DNA of 35,640 nt, from the NCBI RefSeq assembly GCF_000262345.1, contig NZ_AJTQ01000183.1, positions 1-35,640 on the forward strand, read 5' to 3'. Both the position numbers and the translations under genes were made by a program. The stretch is from Streptomyces xiaopingdaonensis (GTDB taxonomy: Bacteria > Actinomycetota > Actinomycetes > Streptomycetales > Streptomycetaceae). Shown here piece by piece: positions 23,893-31,510 of the stretch. Below the pieces are notes generated by a model. The model saw only the letters and a list, made by a program, of their open reading frames with translations, was not told the DNA's origin and searched no databases. How positions within the stretch are numbered: the stretch's first letter is position 1; each line of letters begins with the position of its first letter.

Positions 23893-25209
23893 TCAACTCG
23901 GCCTGCTCGTGCGCTGGTTGACGTCCCGCTCGGCCTCGATCTCGTCGAGCGACTTCCCCGTGGTGTTCGGCATGAAGTAGCCGAGCACCCCGCACACGAC
24001 GAGGCACCCGGTGAGGAACGCCGCCACCGCCGTCACCCCGGTCGCCGCGAGCACGGGCACGAAGAAGGACCAGATCCCGAGCACGACCCGTGCGACGCCG
24101 AACGTGATTCCCTGCGCCGTCCCCCGCAGCATCGTGGGGAAGAGTTCCTGGCTCACGGTCTTGTAGAAGCCCTCGCCGGCCATGGTCTGGCCGATGCCGA
24201 AGAGCAGCACGTTGCAGAGGATCACGGGGACGGTGAAAGGCAGCACGAGGAAGAGCCCCCATGCGGCGACCTGCATCGAGGCGCCGATCACCCACATCAC
24301 CCTGCGGTGGCGATGCCCGGAGTCGGCGAAGCGCATGTAGATGGCGACGGTCCCGACGATGGCGAGCGCGAAGCTCGCGCACTGGAGCGCGACGCTCGTC
24401 GCCTGGCCCCCCGCGCCCAGCGTCCTGACCATGTACGGCGTGAAGATCCCGTTGGTCCCCGCCATGAGGTTCCAGGTCAGGTAGATGCCGCCGGTCCACA
24501 CCAGAGCGCGCAGGTGCGGCCCGCGCAGCAGGTGGCGCACCCCGGCACCGGCCGCCCTCCCGGAGGAGCGGGCGGCCTTCCACACCACGGACTCCGTCAT
24601 GCCGCGGCGCAGCAGATACGTCACGATCGCCACGACGAAGAGATGGAGGAAGACGATGCGGATGCCGAGGAGGCCGAGCGGCGCCATCGCGAAGGCGAGG
24701 AGCAGCACCACGACGGGCCCCAGGTTCCAGGTGACCTGGGTGAGTCCGAGCAGCTTCCCCCGCGCCTTCGACGGCGACAGCTCCCCCACGAGCGCCAGCG
24801 AGGTCGGCACGTCGGCCCCGACGGCGACGCCCACCACGAAGGTGCCGGCGAAGAGCATCGACGGGTTGGCCGCGAAGGCGACGAGGAGGATGGCGGCGGC
24901 ATAGACGAGGAGGTCGTACTGGTAGATGCGCTTCCGCCCGAGCTTGTCACCGAGCCGGCCGCCGATGAACGCCCCGATCGCGGCGCCGATGGCGTTGGGC
25001 CCGATCGCGGCGAGGACCCCGACCGCGGTGCCGGAGAGCCCCAACCGGTCCTGGAAGAGGGCGAGTCCGGAGCCGAGGGCGACGATCGACCCCGCGTCGA
25101 GGTAGGAGGCCATCCCGGCGAGGACCGTCCACTTCCACTGCTGCTTCGAGACCGACCCGCCGCCGTCAGGACCGTGTCTGCCGGTCGGGGCAGATTCCAG
25201 AGACGTCAC
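23893..25209 (-). CDS. MFS transporter, likely L-rhamnose uptake
   Basis: 438-aa MFS protein of 12 spans, sugar-porter-like. Motif A after span 2 is GGRLGDKLGRKR, and a sugar-porter-type loop follows with LVGELSPSKARGKLLG. The middle loop has LFPTMLRGTAQGITFG, the mirror motif in the second half. The C-terminal tail TTGKSLDEIEAERD matches the typical sugar-porter end. GTG 25209 follows AAGGAG. Its position as first gene of the rha operon makes L-rhamnose the likely substrate; this is inference from context. Other streptomycetes may use an ABC importer for rhamnose, so this is an alternative uptake solution. Confidence 0.9.
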   Translation of the reverse strand: MTSLESAPTGRHGPDGGGSVSKQQWKWTVLAGMASYLDAGSIVALGSGLALFQDRLGLSGTAVGVLAAIGPNAIGAAIGAFIGGRLGDKLGRKRIYQYDLLVYAAAILLVAFAANPSMLFAGTFVVGVAVGADVPTSLALVGELSPSKARGKLLGLTQVTWNLGPVVVLLLAFAMAPLGLLGIRIVFLHLFVVAIVTYLLRRGMTESVVWKAARSSGRAAGAGVRHLLRGPHLRALVWTGGIYLTWNLMAGTNGIFTPYMVRTLGAGGQATSVALQCASFALAIVGTVAIYMRFADSGHRHRRVMWVIGASMQVAAWGLFLVLPFTVPVILCNVLLFGIGQTMAGEGFYKTVSQELFPTMLRGTAQGITFGVARVVLGIWSFFVPVLAATGVTAVAAFLTGCLVVCGVLGYFMPNTTGKSLDEIEAERDVNQRTSRPS

Positions 25210-25591
25210 CGGGACTCCTTCGTCGACGGTTCGGGTACGGCGCTCGCCGGGGCGCGGTTCGGCCGGGCAGGGCGGGTCGAACCGGCAGGCGTGTGGGAGG
25301 AGTTGGGCGTTGAGGGCTTCGCCGGTGGAGCGTTGAAACGTATAAAAGATGGCGGCGGAAAGGAGGCGGGTCAAGAGGGTGGGCCAACTCTTCTTCCCTC
25401 GGAGCGGGAAGTGGTGCTCAGTCGTCGACTCACGCTCTTCCGCCCACAGTTGCTCAGCCCCACCATCCGACCGCACGCACCGCGCACACCCGGTCACACC
25501 GTGGGTCCGCACTCCGCCGCGCCCGCGCGGCCGCGTTTCGCGCCCGCGGGCACGGGCACCCGGCCGCCGACCGGCGAGCCTAGGAGGCGGT
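25210..25591. promoter_or_regulatory. Divergent promoter region of the rha operon and the zinc dehydrogenase
   Basis: 382 bp without a supported gene. It holds an AT-rich island TTGAAACGTATAAAAG near 25333-25348, unusual for this DNA. Inside it, TGAAACGTATAA (25334-25345) resembles a degraded LacI-type site (10 of 12 bases of TGAAACGTTTCA). A plus-strand TATAAA (25341-25346) has TTCGCC 17 bp upstream, and a minus-strand TTGACC (25369-25374) has CATCTT 17 bp further. Either could be a promoter; none is certain. Confidence 0.4.
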
Positions 25592-26776
25592 ATGCGTGCT
25601 GTGACCTGGCAGGGGAAACGCGACGTCCGCGTCGAGACGGTCCCCGACCCGCGCATCCAGGAGGCGGACGACGTCGTCGTGCGGGTCACCTCCAGCGGGG
25701 TCTGCGGCTCGGACCTCCACCTCTACGAGGTGCTCGGCCCCTACATGGACGCCGGAGACGTCCTCGGCCACGAACCGATGGGGATCGTCGAGGAGGTCGG
25801 CCCCGGGGTCACGGAGCTCTCCGTCGGCGACCGCGTCGTGGTGCCCTTCAACGTCTCGTGCGGCACCTGCTGGATGTGCGGCCAGGGCCTCCACTCCCAG
25901 TGCGAGACGACCCAGAACCACGAGCGCGGCACCGGAGCCGCGCTCTTCGGCTACAGCAAGCTGTACGGCCAAGTCCCGGGCGGCCAGGCGGAGTTCCTCC
26001 GCGTCCCGTTCGGGAACCACCTGCCGATCAAGGTCCCGGACGGCCCGCCCGACGAGCGGTTCGTCTACCTCTCCGACGTGCTGCCGACCGCGTGGCAGGC
26101 CGTGGCGTACGCGGCCGTCCCCGAGGGCGGCACCGTCACCGTCCTCGGCCTCGGCCCGATCGGCGACATGGCGTGCCGGATCGCCCTCCATCGCGGCGCC
26201 TCGAAGGTGATCGGCGTCGACATCGTGCCGGAGCGGCTGGAGCGGGCGAGGCGGCGCGGCGTGCACGTGCTGGATTTGCGCGAGCACGGCAAGAAGCTCG
26301 GCGACGCCGTCCGCGAAGCGACGGACGGTCGCGGCACCGACGCGGCGATCGACGCGGTCGGCATGGAGGCGCACGGCGCGCCCGTAGCGCAGGCCGGACA
26401 GCAGGCCATCGGCATGCTGCCGGAGGGCGTGGCGCAGAAGCTCATGGAGCGCAGCGGAGTCGACCGCCTGGCCGCGCTCGAAGCGGCCCTCGACTGCGTA
26501 CGACGCGGCGGCACGGTGTCGCTGAGCGGCGTCTACGGCGGCGCGATGGACCCGCTGCCCATGCTGAAAATCTTCGACAAGCAGATACAGCTCCGCATGG
26601 GCCAGGCCAACGTCCGCCACTGGCTCGACGACCTGCTGCCCCTGCTCGGCGACGACGACCCGCTCGGCGTGGAGGGCTTCGCCACCCACAGCCTCCCGTT
26701 GGAGGACGCACCCGAGGTGTACCGCACCTTCCAGCGCAAGGGGGACGGCATGGTGAAGACGCTGCTGAAGCCGTGA
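25592..26776 (+). CDS. Zinc-dependent alcohol dehydrogenase, formaldehyde-dehydrogenase-like
   Basis: 394-aa MDR dehydrogenase. Catalytic zinc ligands are Cys38 (GVCGSD) and His60-Glu61 (GHE); structural zinc Cys90, Cys93, Cys96 and Cys104. The Rossmann loop is VLGLGPIGDMA followed by an Asp in IGVDIV, favouring NAD. The long insert (about residues 250-280) and the GYSKLYGQVPGGQAEF region match the glutathione-independent formaldehyde dehydrogenase-like group of actinobacteria. ATG 25592 follows AGGAGG. It is divergent from the rha operon; a link to sugar breakdown is possible but not shown. Confidence 0.92.
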   Translation: MRAVTWQGKRDVRVETVPDPRIQEADDVVVRVTSSGVCGSDLHLYEVLGPYMDAGDVLGHEPMGIVEEVGPGVTELSVGDRVVVPFNVSCGTCWMCGQGLHSQCETTQNHERGTGAALFGYSKLYGQVPGGQAEFLRVPFGNHLPIKVPDGPPDERFVYLSDVLPTAWQAVAYAAVPEGGTVTVLGLGPIGDMACRIALHRGASKVIGVDIVPERLERARRRGVHVLDLREHGKKLGDAVREATDGRGTDAAIDAVGMEAHGAPVAQAGQQAIGMLPEGVAQKLMERSGVDRLAALEAALDCVRRGGTVSLSGVYGGAMDPLPMLKIFDKQIQLRMGQANVRHWLDDLLPLLGDDDPLGVEGFATHSLPLEDAPEVYRTFQRKGDGMVKTLLKP

Positions 26777-27110
26777 CCGGCGGACGTGCCGGGTACGGGC
26801 CGCAGCGAGGAGCGGGGCCCGCGGCGTGCTCGGGCGGCGGTACGTCCGCGTCGGCATGCTCCGGCGCCAAGTCCCTGTGCCCGAGGGCAAGTCGGGCCCG
26901 AAGGGTGGGCCGCCCCTCTCCGCGTACGGCGCCGTTGCCGGCACCCGAACGGCAGGGAGCGCTCGACGCCGGGTCACCCGCTGCCCGCTCCCGTCGACAG
27001 AGCACTCGGGTGCACAGCCGCCACTCCGTGACGTCTGACGCCGATTGATGATCAAGAGTCGGATACTGCCTTTCGGCCGGTGCAAACCACCACAAGAAAG
27101 GTGCACACGG
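26777..27110. other. 334-bp stretch without a recognised gene
   Basis: No supported gene in either direction. Long open frames here are composition-driven and Arg/Pro-rich. The last 70 bases lose GC bias (near 27040-27100), consistent with a promoter and leader for the short Tat-signal frame. No clear -35/-10 pair was found. Confidence 0.4.
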
Positions 27111-27317
27111 ATGTCGGTTTCCAGGCGTTCGCTCCTGGCCGCGGGAGCCTCTTCCGCTGCCTTGGGGGTCGGCCTGACCAGCCGGACGGCCGCAGCGGCC
27201 ACGGGGCTGCGGCCGCAGCAGGCCGGCAGCCTCCAGCAAGCCGCGCCCGAGCCAAAGCACCGCTCCACAAAGCCTCCGGCCCGGCCCTCATCTACGATCA
27301 CAGCAAAAGGACCGTGA
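27111..27317 (+). pseudogene. Truncated Tat-signal protein remnant next to tRNA-Leu
   Basis: 68-aa frame. It begins with a twin-arginine signal, MSVSRRSLLAAGASSAALGV, ending near an AAAA cleavage region at residue 28-31. It has an AAAGGTG ribosome site. After the signal only about 38 low-complexity residues remain (QQAGSLQQAAPEPKHRS and on) before a stop that falls inside the stem of the tRNA terminator. A full exported enzyme of this kind would be several hundred residues long. It is most simply the 5' remnant of a larger gene lost next to the tRNA. A real short secreted peptide is the alternative. Confidence 0.5.
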
Positions 27318-27331
27318 CTCTGGAGTCACGG
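27312..27331 (-). terminator. Intrinsic terminator of tRNA-Leu
   Basis: 9-bp inverted repeat CCGTGACTC / GAGTCACGG separated by TG. On the minus strand it is followed by CCTTTTG, a T-run. It lies 37 bases beyond the 3' end of the tRNA. Confidence 0.8.
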
Positions 27332-27367
27332 CCCGAAAGCATCTGCACATCACGTGCGTACGGTGCG

Positions 27368-27453
27368 TGTCCGAGGGGGGACTTGAACCCCCACGCCCTG
27401 TAAAGGGCACTAGCACCTCAAGCTAGCGCGTCTGCCATTTCCGCCACCCGGAC
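27368..27453 (-). tRNA. tRNA-Leu (anticodon GAG)
   Basis: 86-nt tRNA with a long variable arm, as for leucine. Acceptor GTCCGGG pairs with CTCGGAC (one G-T). Anticodon stem CTAGC/GCTAG encloses loop TTGAGGT, giving anticodon GAG for CTC and CTT codons. The variable arm is GCCCT-TTAC-AGGGC and the T arm is GGGGG-TTCAAGT-CCCCC. The discriminator is A, and CCA is not encoded. Confidence 0.97.
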
Positions 27454-27507
27454 TTGGGCGTCGCACCTTGCGGCCGAGCCGGTGGGCTCCCCGCGGCGAC
27501 ATGGAAA

Positions 27508-27536
27508 ACCATACCAAGCTCTGGGAGTGCTCTTCA
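27508..27536 (-). promoter_or_regulatory. Candidate promoter of tRNA-Leu
   Basis: On the minus strand TGAAGA (27536-27531), a 17-bp spacer, and TATGGT (27513-27508). It lies about 55 bp upstream of the tRNA 5' end. The -10 is fair and the -35 is weak. Confidence 0.35.
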
Positions 27537-27564
27537 CCAGGGATTTTCGCCGTATCGTCGATGA

Positions 27565-28908
27565 GTGACCGATTCGTCCCGTTCTGTAAATCGCGCGACC
27601 GCGCAGGTTGCGCTCCGCCGGCCCCGTCCGCTGTCGTCGCTGCGGGAGCATCTGCGGGACACCTTCTGGTTCGCTCCCACCGTGGGGTTGGTGGGGGCCG
27701 CGGTGCTCGCAGGGGTGTGCGGGGTGGTCGACGACGCCGTGCTCGCGCGGTTGCGGGAGCAGAGGGACCTGACGGCGATCAGGAGTCTCATCGGCTGGAC
27801 GGCGAACGCCGAGGCGGTCGTGGGGACGATCGGCGCGGGGATGCTGTCGCTCGTCGGGGTGGTGTTCTCGATCTCGCTCGTCGCCGTGCAGATCGTCTCG
27901 GCGCAGTGGTCGCAGCGGGTGGTGCGGCTCTACGTGCGGGACCGGACGGCCAAGGCGACGTTCTCCGCGTTCCTCGCCACCTTCGTCTTCGCGCTGTGGG
28001 CCCAGTTCCTCGGCGGGGGCGGATCGCGTGACCCGGCGACGGCCCGCGAGGTGCCGTTCGTCACGAGCGCGGTGGCCGTGGCGCTGGTGTTGGTGAGCCT
28101 GGTGCTGTTCGTTGCGTACGTGAGCACGACGGTGTCGCTGCTGCGGGTGAGCCGAGTGATCGAGAAGATTTCGCGGGACGCGGCGAAGATCCTCGCGCTG
28201 CGGTCGGAGCCCGCGGTCTTCGACCGGACGGCGCCGGTCTCCGGGACGCTCGCGTACCGCGGGCGCGCGGGGGTCCTGCGCGACGTGCACGTGGCGCGGC
28301 TGTGCCGGCTCGCGCAGCGGCAGCAGGTCGTCGTGCACCTGCTGCCGCGGATCGGCGACTACCTGGTGCCCGGCGCCCCCGTGTTCGCGGTGCACGGAAA
28401 GCCGAGATCGGCCCTGGACGAGCGCGCGGTGCTGCGGACGCTCAACACGGGTGCGGAGCGGACGTTCCACCAGGACATCGGGTTCGGGCTGCGGCAGCTC
28501 GTCGACATCGCCTTGAAAGCGCTCTCCCCCGCCGTCAACGATCCGACGACGGCCGTGCAGGCGATCGACCGCATCCAGGAGTTCCTCACGGCAGCGGTCG
28601 ACCACCCGCTCGGCGTCATGCTCCACCGCGACCGCGCCGGTGCCGTGCGGCTCGCGCAGGACCTGCCGGGCTGGCGCGGCCTCGTACAGCTCGCCTTCTC
28701 CGAGATCCGTCCCGCGGGCGCGGGCCGCAGCCAGGTGACCCGGCGGCTCAGGGCGGCGCTGGAGGACCTGCTCCGGTTGGCGGCGCACGACCGGCAGGAG
28801 GTGCTCCGCCGTGAACTGGAGCTGCTCGAGCAGGCGGTGGCTCGGACGGTGGCGGACGAGGGCGAGCGAGACTTCGCGCTCACCGCGGACCGGCAGGGGA
28901 TCGGGTGA
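27565..28908 (+). CDS. DUF2254 membrane protein
   Basis: 447-aa DUF2254 protein. About four hydrophobic spans lie in the first 200 residues (TFWFAPTVGLVGAAVLAGV, GTIGAGMLSLVGVVFSISLV and others), and the rest is a soluble domain. The family core is recognisable: VQIVSAQWSQRVVRLYVRD in the middle and FHQDIGFGLRQLVDIALKALSPAVNDPTTAVQ in the C-terminal half. Function is not established; the fold recalls channel-like proteins of the inner membrane. GTG 27565 overlaps no clear ribosome site. ATG 27561 is in another frame, so the GTG is kept. A bidirectional terminator lies after the stop. Confidence 0.88.
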   Translation: MTDSSRSVNRATAQVALRRPRPLSSLREHLRDTFWFAPTVGLVGAAVLAGVCGVVDDAVLARLREQRDLTAIRSLIGWTANAEAVVGTIGAGMLSLVGVVFSISLVAVQIVSAQWSQRVVRLYVRDRTAKATFSAFLATFVFALWAQFLGGGGSRDPATAREVPFVTSAVAVALVLVSLVLFVAYVSTTVSLLRVSRVIEKISRDAAKILALRSEPAVFDRTAPVSGTLAYRGRAGVLRDVHVARLCRLAQRQQVVVHLLPRIGDYLVPGAPVFAVHGKPRSALDERAVLRTLNTGAERTFHQDIGFGLRQLVDIALKALSPAVNDPTTAVQAIDRIQEFLTAAVDHPLGVMLHRDRAGAVRLAQDLPGWRGLVQLAFSEIRPAGAGRSQVTRRLRAALEDLLRLAAHDRQEVLRRELELLEQAVARTVADEGERDFALTADRQGIG

Positions 28909-28955
28909 GGCGCTTCCGGACGCCGCACAGCCGCGCCTCGACCGCGTGAACCCCC

Positions 28956-28995
28956 GCCCGGCACGCCCGCCCCCTCGCGAACGGCCGTGCCGGGC
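28956..28995. terminator. Bidirectional terminator between DUF2254 and the ebo operon
   Basis: GCCCGGCACG (28956-28965) pairs perfectly with CGTGCCGGGC (28986-28995) around a 20-nt loop. It lies between two convergent 3' ends. Confidence 0.6.
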
Positions 28996-29009
28996 AGGGG
29001 CGTCGGGGA

Positions 29010-30107
29010 TCAGCCGCGGCCGTGCCCGTGTCCGTGCCCGTGGCCCGGATGTCCGGGGCGGCCGGGGCGGTGGTTCTTGAGAAGGTACGCCGCCGACCGC
29101 TCGGCCGTGTTGAGCGAACCGGGCGGGTTCAGCTCGGGGTCGCCGGCGTCGTCGCGTTCCACGAGATACTCGTGGCCCGACTCGGCGCCGTCCTCGACGG
29201 CGGCGCGGAGGAAGGAGACGTAGTCGATGACGCCGTCGCCGACGTCGACCATCTGGTATCCGTCGGCCGAATCGCCGTCGTGCTCACCGTCCTTGACGTG
29301 GAAGAGCGGGTAGCGGTCGGGCTGGGCGAGGACGTAGTCGAGCGGCTCGAAGGGCGCGGGCGTGCCGTCGGGGCGGGTGCTGAAGCGGTACTGCCCGCAG
29401 TACGCCCAGAAGATGTCCATCTCCAGGTAGACGAGTTCGGGGTCGGTCTCGGCGAGGAGGACGTCGTAGAGGCGGGTCTCGGGGTCGTCCTCCGCGAAGG
29501 CGAACTCCATCTGGTGGTTGTGCTGGTAGAACTTCATGCCGAGATCGCGGGCGGCCGCGCCGTACGTGTTGAACTCCTCGGCGACGCGCTTCCAGCCCTC
29601 CACGGTGTTGCCGTACCGGTCGGGGCCCGAGGCGGTGCCGATGTACGGGAGGCCCAACTCGGCGGCGTCCTCCATGACTTGGTCGAGCTGCCCGGCGAAG
29701 GTGTAGTCGCCGGGGTCGTCGGAGTAGTAGCCGACGTGGCTGCCGATGCCGCGCAGGCCGTGCGACTCGGTGAGCGCCTTCAGCTCCGGCAGGGTGATCT
29801 TCCCGGTGCCCTGCGTGTAGCCGGCGAACTCGACGGTGTCGTAGCCGTATTCGGCGAGTGCCTCGAAGACGGGGCCGAAGCCGGTCTCCTCGATCTGGTC
29901 GCGCAGCGTGTAGAGCTGGATGCCGAGCCGTCCCTCCGGGACGAGCGGCCCCCGCGGGCGGTGGCCGTGCCCGGCGGGGGCCGCCTGGGCGGCGCCGTTC
30001 CCCGCCAGCGCGGCCGCGGCGGCGGCGCCGACAGCGACGCCGAGGAAGTTCCGGCGGCGCAGGCGGTGGGCGAGGGCGGGGTTCTCGTTGCGGATTCTGC
30101 GGGTCAT
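29010..30107 (-). CDS. Tat-exported sugar phosphate isomerase/epimerase-like TIM barrel
   Basis: 365-aa protein. The N-terminus is a twin-arginine signal (LRRRNFLGVAVGAAAAAALA, about residues 16-36, cleavage near AAQAA). The mature part is a xylose-isomerase-like TIM barrel beginning LGIQLYTLRDQIEETGF. It has metal-ligand-type residues in HNHQMEF, YLEMDIFWAY, FHVKDGEHDG and EYLVERDD. The C-terminus is a Gly/His tail, PGRPGHPGHGHGHGHGRG, and another GHGH lies just after the signal. Its start overlaps the stop of the EboF-like gene (ATGA), so it is the last gene of the ebo operon and translationally coupled. Export puts this member outside the membrane, unlike its partners. Substrate unknown. 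Confidence 0.9.
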   Translation of the reverse strand: MTRRIRNENPALAHRLRRRNFLGVAVGAAAAAALAGNGAAQAAPAGHGHRPRGPLVPEGRLGIQLYTLRDQIEETGFGPVFEALAEYGYDTVEFAGYTQGTGKITLPELKALTESHGLRGIGSHVGYYSDDPGDYTFAGQLDQVMEDAAELGLPYIGTASGPDRYGNTVEGWKRVAEEFNTYGAAARDLGMKFYQHNHQMEFAFAEDDPETRLYDVLLAETDPELVYLEMDIFWAYCGQYRFSTRPDGTPAPFEPLDYVLAQPDRYPLFHVKDGEHDGDSADGYQMVDVGDGVIDYVSFLRAAVEDGAESGHEYLVERDDAGDPELNPPGSLNTAERSAAYLLKNHRPGRPGHPGHGHGHGHGRG

Positions 30108-31510
30108 CGAGAGTCTCCCAGGGCGAGTCGGAGAAGCAGCCGCTTCACTTCGGTGGCGGGGAACGGGTCGTCGGGCGCGCCGCTCGCGGGCACGGCGTCG
30201 GGGCGGGAGCAGAGCAGCACGGGGCCCTCCTCGGGGTGCGAGGGGAGGCGGCCGTGGCTGCCGCGGATCGGTGAGGCGTCGAGCGGCACGACGTTCATGA
30301 GGTAGCGCATGCCGGCCTTCTTCCGTGCGACGGCGGCGGCGGCGCGGAGCTTCACGTAGGGGTCGAGGGGGTCCATGAAGAGTTCGACGGGGTCGTAGCC
30401 GGGCTTCTTGTGGATCTCCACGAGGCGCGCGAAGTCGGGGGCGCGGGCGTCGTCGAGCCAGTAGTAGTAGGTGAACCAGGCGTCGGGTGCGGCGACGGCG
30501 ACGAGTTCGCCCGCACGCGGATGGTCGAGCCCGTGCGCCTTCTTGCCGCTCTCGTCGAGGAGTTGGTCGACGCCGGGGTGGTCGGCGAGGGCCTCGCGGA
30601 CGAGCGGGAGGTCCGCGGGGTCGCGTACGTAGATGTGCGCGATCTGGTGGTCGGCGACGGCGAAGGCGCGCGAGGTCCAGGGGTCGAGGTACTCCATCCC
30701 GTCCTGGGTGTGCACCTCCAGCAGTCCGGCACGGCGCAGGGTGCGGTTGAGGTGGACGTGCCGGCGTACGCGCGTGATGCCGTACTCGGAGAGGACGACG
30801 ACGGTGCGGTCCTCCTCGGCCGCCTGGTCGAGCAACGGGCCGAGTTCTGCGTCGAGTTCGGTGGCGGCGCGGTGGGAGCGGGGGTCGTCGGGGCCGTACC
30901 GCTGGAGGTCGTAGTCGAGGTGCGGGACGTAGGCGAGGGCGAGGTCGGGGCGCCGGGTGCGCAGGAGGTGGCGGGTGGCATCGATGATCCACCGGGAGGA
31001 GACGAGGTCGGCGCCCGGGCCCCAGAAGTGGAAGAGGGGGAACGTGCCCAGCTCCGCGGTGAGTTCGTCGTGGAGTTCGGGCGGGCGGGTGTAGCAGTCG
31101 GGCTCCTTGCGGCCGTCGGCGTAGTAGACGGGGCGGGGGGTGACCGTCCAGTCGGTGTCGGCGCCCATCGCGTACCACCAGCAGACGTTGGCGACGGTGT
31201 AGCCGGGGTGGCGCTCGCGGGCGGCGTCCCACAGCTTCTCACCGGAGACGAGCCGGTTGTGCTGCCGCCACAGGAGGACGTCGCCGAGCTCGCGGAAGTA
31301 CCAGCCGTTGCCCACGATGCCGTGCTGGGACGGGAGTTCGCCGGTGAGGAACGTCGACTGGGCGGCGCAGGTGACGGCGGGCAGGACCGTGCGGAGCGGG
31401 GTGCTGCTGCCGGAGTCGCCGAGGGCCCGCAGCCGCGGCATGTGCCGCAGCAGCGCGGGGGTGAGGCCGACGACGTCGAGGACGAGGAGCGGGTTCGGGG
31501 TGGGGGTCAC
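30104..31510 (-). CDS. eboF: EboF-like alkaline-phosphatase-superfamily phosphodiesterase
   Basis: 468-aa type I phosphodiesterase/nucleotide pyrophosphatase-like protein. The first metal Asp lies in LLVLDVVGLTP (Asp12). The nucleophile Thr is expected in VLPAVTCAAQSTFLTGELPSQHGI, the family hallmark. Two other usual metal motifs are altered: DxxGH appears as DYDLQ, and the S-D-H-G motif reads SEYGI. It has no signal peptide, so it is likely cytosolic. GTG 31510 overlaps the EboE stop (GTGA), and its own stop overlaps the next start (ATGA). Assignment as EboF rests on fold plus position next to EboE; the substrate is unknown. Confidence 0.85.
   Translation of the reverse strand: MTPTPNPLLVLDVVGLTPALLRHMPRLRALGDSGSSTPLRTVLPAVTCAAQSTFLTGELPSQHGIVGNGWYFRELGDVLLWRQHNRLVSGEKLWDAARERHPGYTVANVCWWYAMGADTDWTVTPRPVYYADGRKEPDCYTRPPELHDELTAELGTFPLFHFWGPGADLVSSRWIIDATRHLLRTRRPDLALAYVPHLDYDLQRYGPDDPRSHRAATELDAELGPLLDQAAEEDRTVVVLSEYGITRVRRHVHLNRTLRRAGLLEVHTQDGMEYLDPWTSRAFAVADHQIAHIYVRDPADLPLVREALADHPGVDQLLDESGKKAHGLDHPRAGELVAVAAPDAWFTYYYWLDDARAPDFARLVEIHKKPGYDPVELFMDPLDPYVKLRAAAAVARKKAGMRYLMNVVPLDASPIRGSHGRLPSHPEEGPVLLCSRPDAVPASGAPDDPFPATEVKRLLLRLALGDSR

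Noticed and set aside
25580..27301. Long minus-strand frame opposite the zinc dehydrogenase
   Set aside because: The plus-strand dehydrogenase shows all family motifs. The minus frame has no recognisable domain.
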